A DNA stretch of 64,000 bases from Leptodontidium sp. MPI-SDFR-AT-0119 (Eukaryota > Ascomycota > Leotiomycetes > Helotiales > Leptodontidiaceae). Below the pieces are notes generated by a model. The model saw only the letters and a list, made by a program, of their open reading frames with translations, ran no database searches and was not told the origin of the DNA. The position numbers and the translations under genes are program-made. The stretch lies in NCBI GenBank assembly GCA_020726505.1, contig JAHLEZ010000003.1:3534001-3598000 (forward strand), in the 5' to 3' direction. Numbering within the stretch: position 1 is the stretch's first letter; every line of letters starts with the position of its first letter. Positions 48,450 through 60,286 of this stretch are shown here, one piece after another.

Positions 48450-49196
48450 TGTATGATATTTTGAAGATAGAGAGCATGGGCATTTGGAAGGGGAGATAGA
48501 GGAGTGACTCTATATGCGTTGGCATGTTCAAGTACAAAACAATAGTAAACAGTTTCTGAATCATTGCTATTGTGGCTATGAATAACAATAGCAGTTGAAT
48601 CACAACTCTCAGGTGTCGTGGTGAATGATTCGCGATTTATTCTAGTCATCTCCTGTTCACTTCTATCAAAAACACATGACACGTGCAAGATATGTTCTCA
48701 ACCGAGACAGAAAAGAGATAGCATAACCAGGGCTTGGGAATCCACTTATCGTTTGAATGAATGAACTCAAATTTTCCCAATGGCATCTTCCAAAACTAAA
48801 CCTTATAATCGGTCAGTGAGGACCGCCAAGCTTGGCGAACCAAAGCAGAATTTATCAATCGAAAGCTTACCAACCCCAACCCCGGAGCTATCCTCTCCTC
48901 TCCCGCCTACCATGCCTCCCGACTTAGGGAACTAACAGTTCTATACAATCATATGCACTCTTTAGCTCCAGCAATCCCATCACCAAGAGGGAGAGGGGTA
49001 ATATCTTGGCAGTCCATTCTCGCTTCTTGTTCCTGGCTTGGCGCAGGCCTTCAAGCCAATCCGCGTAGAACGTGATCTAAAACAAACATTAGCTAGCTAG
49101 TATCCTAGGAAACCTCAATTTCTACAAATTTTATTTCTAGCAGGTCTCTGAATCTCCTCCAGGAACTCAAGTGCACTTCAAGATCTTCACTCAGCC
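48450..49196. other. Divergent intergenic region
   Basis: About 750 nt: promoter of the basic protein gene (minus) and of the PI-PLC-like gene (plus). Nothing else was recognised. Confidence 0.5.
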
Positions 49197-50418
49197 ATGT
49201 CTCTCACAAACATCCTTCGGAGCTGCATCGCGCTGTCTTGTAAGTCCTCGAGAACTGCCACAACAAAGCTTTCCTACTAACAATAATCCAGGCACATTAC
49301 CAGCCGTCCTCTCCAGCCCTACAACAAGAACAGACAACGACGATCTCCGCATGAATGAAGTCCAAGTAATCGGAACACACAACAGCTACCACATCGAGAC
49401 CACACTCGCCGAACATCCCCTCCTGGAGAAATTCATCGGTATCAGCGGCGCCCAAAACCTATACTATTCGCATGCCTCGATCTCCGACCAATTAACCTAC
49501 CAATCCATCCGTGGTCTGGAGATCGACCTCTGGGCCGACTCAGCAGGAGGAATGTACGCCACGCCACTCGGTCGCAAACTCTCCAACCTACCCTACCCCT
49601 CCGACCCAGCACTCAAACTACCCGGCACGAAAGTCCTCCACGTCGCCGATTTCGACGTAAATTCACACTGCTTCACATTCGTCGACTGTCTAAAGCAAGT
49701 AAAAGCCTGGTCCAAAGCCAACGAGGGCCACACCCTCATCCCGATCATGCTCGAGTTCAAGGTTCCCGATCCGGCGATAGCAGCTCTAGGCGGCGCCGTA
49801 GGCGAGCAATGGAACGTAACGAACTTGAACGCTGTCGACGCGGAGATCCGTTCAGTTTTCAAAGATAGCGAGATGATCACCCCAGACGACGTCCGCAAGC
49901 GCGGTCTTACACTCGAGCAATCCGTCCTCCAACACGGCTGGCCAACCCACACGGCCTCAAAGAACAAAGTCATCTTCCTCATGGACAACGACCCCTCTAC
50001 GGGTCTTATCCGGAACCCTTACCGCGCAAACGGCCACTCCTCCCTCGAAGGCAGGGTCATCTTCACGAACTCTGTCCCAGGAGAAGCGGACGGCGCGTTC
50101 CTGAAACTGAATGACCCCAAAGGCGATAATCTGAAGCTTATCCAGGATCTGGTGAGGAAGGGGTATTTTGTGCGCACGAGGAGTGATGAGCCGATTAAGA
50201 CGGTGCTGGAGAATAGTTTTGTCATGAGGGATGCGGCGTTTGCGAGTGGTGCGCAGCTGATCTCGACGGATTTCCCGGTTGTGGGGATGGCGGCGAGGTA
50301 TAATAGTAGTTTTGTGGCGAGGTTTGAGGGAGGTGCGACGGTGAGGTGTAATACGTTGATTGGGGGAAGGAAGTGTAAGGATGAGAAGTTGGAGGAGTTG
50401 AATTGTGGGAGGAATTGA
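49197..50418 (+). CDS. Secreted Ca2+-dependent PI-PLC-like phosphodiesterase
   Basis: Two exons (49197-49239 and 49292-50418) are joined across a 52-nt intron with a CTAAC branch site, giving 389 residues. The short first exon supplies a hydrophobic leader (MSLTNILRSCIALSC). The TIM-barrel phosphodiesterase core shows the catalytic-type His44 in IGTHNSYH, GLEIDLWAD, and LHVADFDVNSHC, then VIFLMDNDPSTGLIRN and LISTDFPV. This fits the fungal/bacterial calcium-dependent phosphoinositide-phospholipase-C-like family (the PI-PLC-C1 type). The substrate is probably a phosphodiester lipid or glycerophosphodiester; that is inferred from the family. The coding sequence is unusually C-rich in its first half and turns G/T-richer near the end. 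Confidence 0.88.
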
Positions 50419-51013
50419 AGTGGGGTTTCGGGAGAGATGGTGGTCTTTGGCATGAATCTGCGAGAGAGTTATGTAGTCAGAGTAATGATAATTGATGATA
50501 ATTGAACCCGAATAAGCAAATCGGGGAGAACAACACACCACCAGACTCTTTATGTAACATAGATGAGTGACTGAAATTCTAGCTTATGAGCCACATCGCT
50601 AAAGATAGGGAGGCTGGGTGGTCGCCCCGCACTCCTTGTTTGTGACGGTGATTTTGTAAAGTAAAGTGTCCATAGGCCGCCTATTTTAGTCAATTTTCTG
50701 GCGAATGCAAATGGTATTGATTGTGTATTTACTTGCCGAGCTCAAGTCAGGTTGATCATTCTAGGCGGTGTGAGCTGGCAGAACGCGCTCTCTACTCGAA
50801 GCAAATCTCGCGATCTTTTCATCCGCTTCCTTCGTCACAAACATACATCGGTTGGAAGAATTGAACGGGCCATCACTAGGAAACCATGCGATCTCCGTCA
50901 TCTAGAGTCTTTCATCCTCTCCCCTGAGCCGCTACCAGCCCCCTTGATATCGCCATCGACATCAGCACGTGTCATAACCCCTATTCTGTTCGAGCGGCCT
51001 CTCAAAAGCCATC
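50419..51013. other. Intergenic region before mitochondrial protein gene
   Basis: About 600 nt: 3' flank of the PI-PLC-like gene and promoter of the next gene. No gene is supported. Confidence 0.5.
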
Positions 51014-51844
51014 ATGATGTTACTTCAACATATCAGACCTCAGACCATTCGCTCTCTGTGCAGGAGGCCCCAATACCGAGCACTTCCAATTTTCACATCT
51101 TCGGTTCTGAAATGTCGACTCAGCAGCACGGTTGCTCCTGCCCCAAAACCTGGGGTCAGAAAGGCTCGTAAGTCTCGCATCCTGGCAATAGTAGCCAGTA
51201 GCTCTGACACATTTAGGATTCCCTGAGAGATTGAATATATATCACGCCGGGACTGCTCGGACAGTATTTTTAGGATGTTTAAAAGTCACCACGATTTTCA
51301 TTTGCGCATTCTTCTGTGCTGTGATGGCCCCAACCCATTTCTATTCCGAGGAATCGAATTGGGTAGCTGCGGGCGGTAAGTCAATGGCAGCACTTACCAT
51401 TCCGCACTCAACCTATTTATGAATTCTAACCGTGGAGCAGTTATGGTCTCTGGGCTCGTACCAGTTTCAGTGGTTGCATACATCTCGAGCCCTTTCGTTA
51501 CATACATCCACCTTAGACTACCTATTTTCGCTCGACAGTCCCAAGAGATGTTACTGCGGTACTCCAAGAGCCTACCCAAGAATGCAGAACTTGACATCAC
51601 GACCATGAACTTCATTGGCAAGCCAAGAGTCGCACGAGTCAAGGTCGGAGATTTACGTGCCGTCAAAGAGCGCTTCGGCTTCGCGAACTACTGCCGAGAT
51701 ACGAAGTTGTTGAATTCCAAGAGATCGTGGTGGATGGGAAAGGCTGTGAGGCAGTTTGGGGTCACTAATGAAAAAAGTGGTGTCATGGGCGGGGAGGTTT
51801 GGGAGAATGTCGCGAAGGGCATCGCGAAGAATTCAAAAATCTGA
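51014..51844 (+). CDS. Small mitochondrial membrane protein (possibly TMEM70/TMEM223-like)
   Basis: Three exons (51014-51167, 51217-51375, 51441-51844) give 238 residues. The N-terminus is basic and lacks acidic residues (MMLLQHIRPQTIRSLCRRPQYR), a typical mitochondrial presequence. Two hydrophobic segments follow: FLGCLKVTTIFICAFFCAV and MVSGLVPVSVVAYISSPFV. After them come YIHLRLPIFARQS and a soluble C-terminal domain. The two-helix hairpin, the Tyr-x-x-x-Leu-Pro segment and the size resemble the TMEM70/TMEM186/TMEM223 group of inner-membrane assembly factors, but I cannot confirm the link. A role in respiratory-complex assembly or mitoribosome contact would follow if it is right. Confidence 0.7.
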
Positions 51845-52067
51845 TTACAAATTTGACATTGATTATGTGGATAAGGACAGCATTATTCTGTGAGTACAGT
51901 TCTTCAATTGTGTGTGTTTCTGTTCCGACTTTCTGCATTATGAGAATTCCACTCCCGACTAAGCAAGCTTCGTACGTTGCCAATCTGAGAGAAGTTAGGA
52001 GCTTCAGACAAGTGTCATTGTTCGCTCCGTACCTGTTGCATTTCCAAAACGTCACTTCTCCTTGACC

Positions 52068-52677
52068 TCATCCAAAGATTCTCTTCACGAAGTCTCCAAT
52101 TGCTCTCTTGTAGGAACCATAGGAGCCGTATCCACCGGCTGGTTCGGGGTAGCCTACACGAACAGTTAGTTTCACCCAAAGACGTGTTGAGTTAGAAGTT
52201 CTGGTCATCGACTCTCGCTCAAGTGAGGACAGTATCGTAACAATGAAAGACGACTAGGGAAGTGTAGGATTGATATACTTACTTCCATAATCTCCATACC
52301 CTCCTGCTGGAGCAGCTGGCTCTGTGACTGGAGCCCCTGCGTAGTCGCCGTACTTGGCATATGTGGCAGCGGCATAATCTCCATAATCTGCGTACTGGGG
52401 TGCAGCGTCACGCTTCTCTTCGCGTTTGTATGTTCCGTAACTTCCATACTTCCCATAATTGCCGTACTTGCCGTACTTGCCATAGTTGCCTGTTCAGTCA
52501 GCCTTGTCTGACAAGAGACGATACATTTCTATGCCTGAATGCACCATAATCTCAGAACAGGGAGTAGTCAAAACGCTCACCATAGCCTGGACTAGCATCA
52601 CGGGCGTCAACTGGGACTGGAGCAGCGAGTGCTGCGGACGCAAGTGCAAGAGGGAGGAGGACAGTTGTGAACTTCAT
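52068..52677 (-). CDS. Secreted Tyr/Gly-rich peptide precursor with Kex2 sites (candidate RiPP precursor)
   Basis: Three exons (52677-52581, 52489-52283, 52153-52068) give 129 residues. A clear signal peptide (residues 1-19) is followed by a region with 20 tyrosines, mostly as Tyr-Gly-x repeats (residues 31-53, then 65-82 and 97-116). Lys-Arg dibasic sites lie at 54-55, 58-59, 117-118 and 125-126. Two of them directly follow matching ends, SYGTYKR and SYGSYKR. This is the layout of Kex2-processed secreted precursors in fungi, including precursors of dikaritin RiPPs such as ustiloxin, which are rich in Tyr. A UstYa-family oxidase gene lies 1.4 kb away on the opposite strand. An alternative is a structural or wall-associated Tyr-rich peptide without modification. 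Confidence 0.82.
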
Positions 52678-54063
52678 GATGGCGATTGTTTGAATGGACA
52701 AATTGGAGGACCACCAGGAGATGAGCTGCAGGAACAACGAGGGACATTTGAGGACTTGAGGAGAGTTATTTATTAGAGCTTTAATCTCTGCACGTGTCTC
52801 TGTCTCGGCTCGAGTGGATGGAACTCGTGGTTCAGCTGAGCTCTAGTCAAGCATGGGGTGCTAGCCACGTATCTGCATCACACATTGCACCATGCCATTC
52901 CCAGGCGATAGTCTCTGTACACTCGAAAGCTCCTCATCACCATGACCATGAGAATCATATCCAGCCAATGCGAAGATCTGTTTGCAAGCCACTTTGCGAG
53001 ATCTTTACTCTTGTTCGTTGCCTAGGTTGGTACCTAAGACATGCATACAATCGGATTTCAGAGGCTATTGATAGTTTCGTTTTCTCCCCCAATCAACCTT
53101 TCGCGCTCGGTAGCCCCGAGTCGTGTTGATTGCTCGGCCTTGCTAGAATGGGGCATGGAGGCCCAAGAGATACGTGGGAAAATTTGAAATCAGAAAGATG
53201 TGCACGGGAAGATGCCAACATCATCGCGCGCTAGCATTTGGAGGCTTATATCACTGGACAGCATCGTCTGTGGAAGTCATGACTGCAGCCCGAACCATGT
53301 CCTTTGGTCCAAATTTCCCGCTTCCCTTCGGATATCGAAAGCCTCGGCCAGAATATTTCGAAGCTCGAAACTCTATCGAAAGACAAAAAATGCTCGATAT
53401 CAGGAATTCCGGGGGTCTGTGTTGTTTGATGGCAACCTCATCCTTGCGAGAACGTCAATACAGCTACAAGTTCCAAGCAATCCCAAGAGATCGCTGCCGC
53501 TGGCTGTGACCACAGAGCCTCCCGCTCTTCAATACAATCATACTAGGACGGGATACTTCCTGATGAATAACAAAAACATGCCCAATTTGCAGTTCTCGCT
53601 AAGCGATATCGCCGACGCATCGCATGCCAAGCTCTAGGGCTGAGCCAAGTTCCCCAGGTTTACCCATTCAGCGGGTTCGGTGGCACGATCTGTTGGCAAA
53701 TCTAGAATCGATCACCAAGCCACCTGCATAAAGTGTATCTCTGTATGCTTTTTTCTGCATTTTCGATGCTTTGGTAGAGGAGCAACCCCTCTTTGAGGCG
53801 TCGCTGGAAACGGGCAAGTGTAAAGTCTTGCAGAATCTAGGACTTGACAGCTGTTCAGCTGAGGGACGGGCCAGTGTCGCTTCACAACGTGGTGCATATG
53901 TGAGCGTGCGGAGGTACTGGAGCTGCACACAGGTACAGCCATGTGATGGTAAGCTTGCCTTTGGGGGGTTTTGACATTTTTTGCATGTCCGCCCTGCCAA
54001 AGATTTTCCAATTCGATCTCAGGTTGGAAGAATCGCATCCTCAAAATATTTCACAAGTCGAAA
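52678..54063. other. Divergent intergenic region between precursor and UstYa gene
   Basis: About 1.4 kb that should hold both promoters. The sequence around 52761-52780 reads on the minus strand as an AT-rich TATA-like stretch (AATAAATAAC) about 90 nt before the precursor start. Open frames in 53170-53640 overlap one another and show no domain. Confidence 0.5.
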
Positions 54064-55101
54064 ATGTTTCCGTTCAAAGATTCAAATGAATCTCTCGATC
54101 GTTCTTCAACTGCAACTGATGAGGACTGCGAGTCTCTGATCAAAGAGTCACTCCAGGATCCAGATGCGCGACGGCCGGCGACTTCTAGCAAATCTAGATT
54201 GTCTCGATGCTGCTCGGTCATAGCATTCTTATCATCTCTTACGATCGCTGTTCTTGCTGGAATATGGATTGGTGGTCGAGGCAATCCAGATAAATTCTGC
54301 ATTGCTCACACTTCCAATTATTGTAGGTCAAAGAAGAAGTGTTGTTTGAAGTTGAACACTGACCATCATCTAGCACCTGTCCTCAAAGACGTACCTATTC
54401 GATATTCAACTCAGAGATTTAACGGAACTCTCATGCACGAGAATATCTTCCGGGCAACCGGATCACCCGCTGTCGATGCTGCGTGGCAATCTCTCGGAGT
54501 AGATTGTTCGTCACCCCGATTCCATTTCTGATCGCGTTTCTAACTCATTCCCTATCCTATAGACAGAGCAGCGATTGTACCTCCCGAACTAGCAGTAGCG
54601 TCTGGTCTCATAGATTCACAAGTCCAACTCTCCGATCGATACGGTGGTGGTTTCCCCGCAAATGTTGAGGGCTTGCACCATTTGCACTGTCTGAATCTAC
54701 TAAGACAATCTTTGTACTTCAACTTCGATTACTATCACGCTCGAGGCGAAGGCGCATTCAAGAACAAAGACGAGATTCTCCGTCTTCACGTCAGTAAGTA
54801 GCTCAAGCCCAACCCAATGAGCTTCTAAGCAAGGAAACGAAGCTGATACCAGGGGCGTGTAGCTCATTGTTTGGACACTCTACGACAGCAGTTGATGTGT
54901 ACAGCCGATGTAGGCGTATTGGGGCAGGTGTGGTGGAACAAAGACGAGCCAGTCGCATATCCTGATTTCAACACTCGGCACAAATGCAGGAATTTTGACG
55001 ACATACGGCAATGGGCTTTTGAGCACCAGGCGCCGGAGGATGTTCCGCTCGACTATCTGAAGATGCCGAGGATAGAAGATGTTTATGAAACAATGCCTTG
55101 A
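54064..55101 (+). CDS. UstYa-family (DUF3328) oxidase
   Basis: Three exons (54064-54505, 54563-54793, 54863-55101) give 303 residues. A cytosolic N-terminus of about 48 residues is followed by one membrane segment (49-70) and a lumenal domain. Both diagnostic HxxHC motifs are present: HHLHC (186-190) in EGLHHLHCLN and HVTHC (223-227) followed by LDTLRQQLMC. The second motif is formed across the last intron, which decides the acceptor at 54862. Family members (UstYa/UstYb, AprY) act on Tyr-containing peptides or other scaffolds in fungal secondary metabolism, making oxidative cyclisations, hydroxylations or related reactions. The lumenal topology matches a substrate travelling the secretory route. 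An upstream in-frame ATG at 53971 adds a segment with no family character. Confidence 0.9.
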
Positions 55102-55242
55102 CTGCAGCATCGGGATGGATGACGGCTTTTTCTTGCTTTTGTACTTCGGCGCCTTAGACGCACAGCGAAAATATCAATTGTAATTTTAATTGTGCCGAAA
55201 GCTTTCTATTCCTTCTTTCTACCTGTACAGCAGATGTTTAAC

Positions 55243-57092
55243 TCAACTTCTTCGAGCCCAGATCCAGAACCAAACTGCACTGCTACCAACCACGCACAAA
55301 CTCGCAGCAGCAAGCCCTTTGAATTGTTCTGGCCTACCCCAAGCCACAGTAGCAAGCCAATGTAGAAGGTCAAAGCATGAGCATATTGCCTGTCCCGTTC
55401 CCGAGAACGTAGAGCGCTGCGAGGCAGGTACTTCGCTTTGCTCTAATTCTTGTTCCATGAGTTTGTAGGTCCAATGAAAGAGTCTAGACAGTGATAAGAA
55501 TCCAAAGAGAACGAGTATTGTTGTGAGGCCTATGTGTGACACTGCTGTGGTGGAGTTGTCGACATCATTTGGTGAACTGGGAGAGAGCTTTTGTAGGACG
55601 AGTACGACGGGCATCTTCCGGGTTAGTCTATTGTCTAGGACAGCTTGGGAATAAGTCTCACCAGAGATAGAAATTGCCCAATGATCCCCCAAGAGCTTAA
55701 CATCCTCGGGACGATTCCTTTCCTAGCATGTTTGTTCGCCAACCTTCTGCTCAAATGTTCGCTTGCCATCGGAGTCGTGAATGTTGCAATGAAGCCCATC
55801 AAACTTCCCGACGCTCTTGCAATCGTCACAGTAGTCAGGGGCATTCCGCTCTGGAGTAGGTAGGTTATAAGAGGAGACGAGTATACGAGGACCGTGAAGT
55901 ACAAGAACGCTATGCAGATCGCCGCTGGCCAGATGGGCATCGAGAAGAAATGCCGAAGACGCTGCGCTGGATGACGGTACAGAACGTTCTCTGTCTTCTC
56001 TCGAATGCTTGTGTACTCTATCGAGTTTACTCCTAGTCTTTCCATTGAATCTTCTGGCCTTGGTTCGTGGATCTTGAGGGATAGTAACTGGGGATTCTCC
56101 ATCGAAACAATGTGTAGGACGTACATCTCAACAGCCCAAACCAAGATCGTCATGAGTATCACTAACATGATCCATATCCATCTTGAGAAGGTAGAGATGA
56201 TGACCGGAAGCAGTAAAGGAGATGCAACCTTACAAAACAGATTGACTCTCGCAATAACTGCATTCACGTGAGTCAATGTATAGTCCGACCCCATCTCAGC
56301 GGCGACTAGAATTGGAATGCAGTCCTGACTAATAGAAAGGTTATTTCCAGCTGTACTCAGAACTTGGATTACATCTAGAAGGATAATGATTCCGAATAGA
56401 CTATTCTTGGGGAAGGTTGTGTCAGCTTGGACAACTGCTGGCCAGAGCATCCATGCAAGATAGATGGCAATTATCGAGCTGTGGTTTACTATGATGCTGG
56501 AGTGAAGAGGTTCTGTACGATTTGGGGACTTGTCGATCCAGGAACCCACAGAGGAAGCAAAGAGGATCGTGGAGAGGGTTGAGGCCATTCCCCTGTATGT
56601 GTGAGCACGTGATCGAGAAATTCATGAGCAGGACCAACCGTACCTTATTGAGGTCGCTATAAGATTGTCTGGGAACGCTGAAGCAACCAAGATAATCTAG
56701 GTAGAATCAATGCCTCTTCGGAAAAGTTTCGAAGAAGTACTCACTGAAACATATTCGAACGTTCTCGTGTTCCACATGAAAAGGAAATGTAACATGTAAA
56801 TCTTCCACCACTTTGTGCGTTCCACTAATGGAGGGAATACATTCCCTCCCTCTGTGTCAAACATTACATCCGTGAGTAGTGAATTGAGTGATTCTTGTTC
56901 ACCGTTGCTGCCGTTGTCGTCTACGCTATTTCTGGTGACTAGTGAGATGTTCGAGTCGCGTCGCTGTCTGGCCTGATCTGCTGGCGAAGCAACAACAAGG
57001 TCCTGTATCTTCGGATTTTCTGAAAGTCTGTTGGCGACGACGAGGCCTGAAGTGCCACCGCCAATAACAATAAAGTCGTAAGTAACCTCCAT
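55243..57092 (-). CDS. Ferroportin-like transporter (SLC40 family) with a foreign-looking N-terminus
   Basis: Four exons (57092-56745, 56696-56644, 56592-55662, 55614-55243) give 567 residues from the ATG at 57092. From residue about 89 the protein follows the ferroportin family: [28 protein letters not shown], and [14 protein letters not shown], with about ten hydrophobic segments through the C-terminus. Ferroportins export Fe(II) or related divalent metals in animals; fungal members are little studied. Residues 1-33 instead read as the FAD-binding start of a GMC oxidoreductase ([24 protein letters not shown]). The real start may therefore be downstream, for example at [10 protein letters not shown] (residue 78), making the upstream part a gene fragment. 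The convergent UstYa gene ends 141 nt from this stop. Confidence 0.8.
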
Positions 57093-57246
57093 CCTGGACC
57101 AATAATTCTTGGTACTGAGTCATTGACGATGCCGGTGGGAACTCATCTGCTTTATACTTGACAGCCGCAGTTGAGCTGAGTAAGAAATACACGAGCAAGA
57201 TAAAATTCCATAGTGTGAGTGGCTCTCCAAGATTCCGGGCTTTCAA
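56994..57246 (-). pseudogene. GMC oxidoreductase 5' fragment
   Basis: The minus strand reads a signal-peptide-like start (MKARNLGEPLTLWNFILLVYFLLSS) at 57246. After a short gap it continues as [27 protein letters not shown], the N-terminal ADP-binding motif (GxGxxG) of GMC-type flavoenzymes. Similarity stops abruptly near 56994 and the sequence continues into the ferroportin-like frame. A putative 34-nt intron would connect the two parts in frame but is shorter than usual. No downstream GMC exons, such as the substrate-binding domain, were found in the window. I read it as a truncated relic. Confidence 0.65.
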
Positions 57247-58561
57247 GACACCATGGGAGGGATCTGCTTATAACTGGACCTCTTTGATGACGGGCTGATG
57301 TGGTCGTTTCAGCTTGCTGACACGAACCACAATACTCAGGAATGTGGCTCCCGGAACTTGGCTGGTAAGCATGACAAAAATACTCTCCCTTTAGATATAG
57401 CAATGAAGCAACTCAAAAAAATTGCTTCAGTGAAACCGCCATAACGTCCAGATTCAAAAACAAATGATAGAACATTGTAGTGACAACCAACGAACATGAC
57501 AAAAAAGCATCAGGTGTCCACAGAGGTACATACCCGAGTTCATACCCCTCATAGGCTGCAAACCTACAGCTTTAGTGACATGTATAGATGTGAGACGGAT
57601 ATTTGGATGATTTGAACCGGCCATTTTCGGAGTGTGAAAGTCGAAGTTCGTGAATTTCAAATTCAGCGATTGGCATCTCTGTCAGCACCCCTCATCCGCC
57701 ATGATCTCGCCGCGAAGCTTCAAGTAATACAAACACTCTCCGAGCGTGTGACATATCGGATGATCAGGAATGAAATATGCTCCTTTCTCGTTTTCCTCCC
57801 TGTTCTGAAAGAGATATTGACAGCTTGCCAGGCTGGAGGGGAGCAAAGGAAAAGAACAATCCACTGCGCCAGTCCACGGCGCACTACTCTTGTGTATTTG
57901 CTCACAGGCAGACATGTCTGCTCATCTTGGCTATTATAATACAGCCGGATACGAAGGAGAGAGGAGCACGAGAAGATCGCGGGGAGAAACATCTTGCTCT
58001 GATGAAAATGAGATTTAAAGGGGTCATGTCACGTGACACGGAAACCGGCAGTTCGCTTCATGTGCATCTCCCACGCCGCACTGGGTTGTGTTGTCGAAAT
58101 GCAACAGAATTAAGACTACATAGATATGACAGTTGTATACCTCACGCCCTACGTACTACACGTTCACCAGTGGGTGCCTAATTGGAGATCGGTGAGCACC
58201 TCTCTGAAGCTTTTGGAACATCGTCTTATGAAGTACAGTATGGTAGGGTGGGCAGCGGGAAAGTTTCCTCGTCTATTTTCACCACTCGCAAAACCTTCTT
58301 CTACTCTGCGATTAGGTCAGCACCACAAAGTGGATATCAAGAAGCACATGGCAAAATTATTTCCCATGGCTTGCATGATAGACTCGATACGTGTATGCTT
58401 ATCTTCCAATCAAGTCTCTAAAGCTCCTTTCGGTCCGTTTGTCGAATCGTCTTTCGAAAATCTTGAAAGTACAAATATGAGGTGAAGAACTCTCTACTTT
58501 CTCATAGTTCCTTTCTTTAACTCCAAGTCCATCCCACTTTCAAGTTGGGTATATCTTTTAG
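57093..58561. other. Intergenic region, mostly unannotated
   Basis: Apart from the GMC fragment at its left end, about 1.3 kb with no supported gene. Many short open frames overlap on both strands. The right end is the promoter of the sugar transporter gene. Confidence 0.5.
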
Positions 58562-60286
58562 ATGACTCTCTTCAAAATGAAAGCCATGTCTTGGCTCCAT
58601 CTGCCTAAATATGTTCAAGCTTCAGTACTCATTTCAGTCGGAGGTGCTCTGTTCGGGTATGTGATACCTTTCCAATTCTCCAGGACCAAGCTCATACCCT
58701 CTCAGACTTGACACAGGCACAATCGGACCACTCACTACGATGACTCAATTTGATAAGACATTCGGCCATCTCTCGTCCACTGTTCATGGTCTCACGGTCT
58801 CAATGATTTTAATTCCCGCTGCAATAAGTTCATTCTTTGGTGGCCATCTAGCCAACTCGGTCGGGAGACTGAAGGGCATCGCTCTTGGCGCTGCAATCTT
58901 TGGCATCGGTGGCGGTATCGAAGCAGCAAGTGTTAAGTTAGGTATGCTGCTTGCTGGAAGAGCAATCAAAGGTATCGGCGAGGGGCTGTTCTTAAGTACT
59001 TTGGTAGTGTGAGTACATCTGTGCCTCGCCAGGCGGCCTCTGAACTGCTCAACTAACAAATTATCGTAGCTACATTACCGAAATTTCACCCCCTCAATCT
59101 AGAGGCACACTTGCCTCAATTCCGCAATTTCTTACCACAGTCGGAGTTTGCGGCGGCTATTTTATTTGCTATGGCACAGTTAACATCCCTTCCTCAGCAT
59201 CCTGGCGCATCCCTTTTGCACTTCAAGCTATCCTCGCCTACCTCTTTATGATCAGCACGCTCCTCTTCCTTCCAGAGTCACCACGCTGGCTTACAGCTCG
59301 AGGCCGACACGCAGAAGCTCTTCTCATCTGGGACAAACTAGGAATCGAATCCACGGAGCGCGAGAAAATCGAAGAGCGACAAGGCAACGCCCTGCCAAGC
59401 CAAGTTCAAATGAAAGACATCCTCGCAGTCTTCAGCAAGAGTGCGAGACGACAAACTGGCTTTGGCGTTTTTCTCATGGGTGCTCAGCAGGCGAGTGGCA
59501 TTGACGGAGTGCTGTATTACGCCCCTCTCCTTTTTGCTTCCGCTGGCCTCTCATCTTCCACCGCCTCATTCCTCGCTTCGGGCATCTCAGCGCTTCTCAT
59601 CCTGCTCGTCACCATCCCGGCTTTTCTTCTAGCTGATCGCTGGGGACGGTCGACATCTACGATTTTCGGCGGGCTTGTCCAAGCGGCATGCATGTTCACC
59701 ATGGGTGCACTGTACGCAAGCGGTAGTGTTCATTCGGATCGTGGAGCCGGGAGGTGGGTGGTAATCGTGCTGATTTATGTGTTCGCCATGGTATTCAGTG
59801 GGACGTGGGGTGTGTGTTTCAGGGTTTATGTTTCTGAGATCCAGAGTCCGGAAACGAGAGCAGGAGCGAGTAGTTTGGCGCTGAGTGCAAATTGGGTAGG
59901 CTTTCTCGCATCTTCCTTCCTGCCCCCTTACTCAAGACATCGCTATTGATATCTGATATCTGGTCTTTGGCTCTTTGTATTTCAGAGAATGAGAAACTAG
60001 CTAACGCGCGAACTTGCAGGTCGTGAATTGGATAATAGCCTTCACTACGCCGATTTTCCTCGCGAAATCCACATTCGGTGTCTATTTCCTCTTCGGTAGT
60101 GCGACACTGCTCACCGCCATCGTGTGCGTCTTCTGGATGCCTGAGACGCGAGGTCGGAGCTTGGAGGACATAGATTCTGAATTTAGTGGAAGGCATAAGT
60201 TCAGGGAAGGGGCAATTGAGAGCGGGAGTGGGATCATGCTTGACGATCTTCTAAGCGCTGGGGAGGAGTATGGGAGCAAAGGGTAA
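58562..60286 (+). CDS. MFS sugar-porter-family transporter
   Basis: Four exons (58562-58656, 58706-59008, 59070-59895, 60020-60286) give 496 residues. Splicing recreates the hallmark FGLDTGTIGPLTTM in helix 1. Other hallmarks are YITEISPPQSRG, SWRIPFALQAI, LPESPRWLTARG, ADRWGRS and the final PETRGRSLED. About twelve membrane helices are expected at this length. The family moves hexoses, disaccharides or related polyols, usually with protons; this substrate is unknown. Position in the 52-64 kb accessory block makes a link to the candidate RiPP locus possible but not shown. Confidence 0.92.

Noticed and set aside
53174..53637. Two overlapping plus-strand frames between the precursor and the UstYa gene
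   Set aside because: I tested whether they encode a second UstYa protein or precursor. There is no HxxHC motif, signal peptide or repeated core.
53971..54063. Upstream start for the UstYa protein
   Set aside because: The extra 31 residues are basic and aromatic with no family character; the ATG at 54064 gives the usual short cytosolic tail before the membrane segment.
54853..54862. Earlier acceptor for the last UstYa intron (54852)
   Set aside because: It needs a weaker donor and gives RVAHC in place of the second HxxHC motif; the acceptor at 54862 with the GTAAGT donor restores HVTHC.
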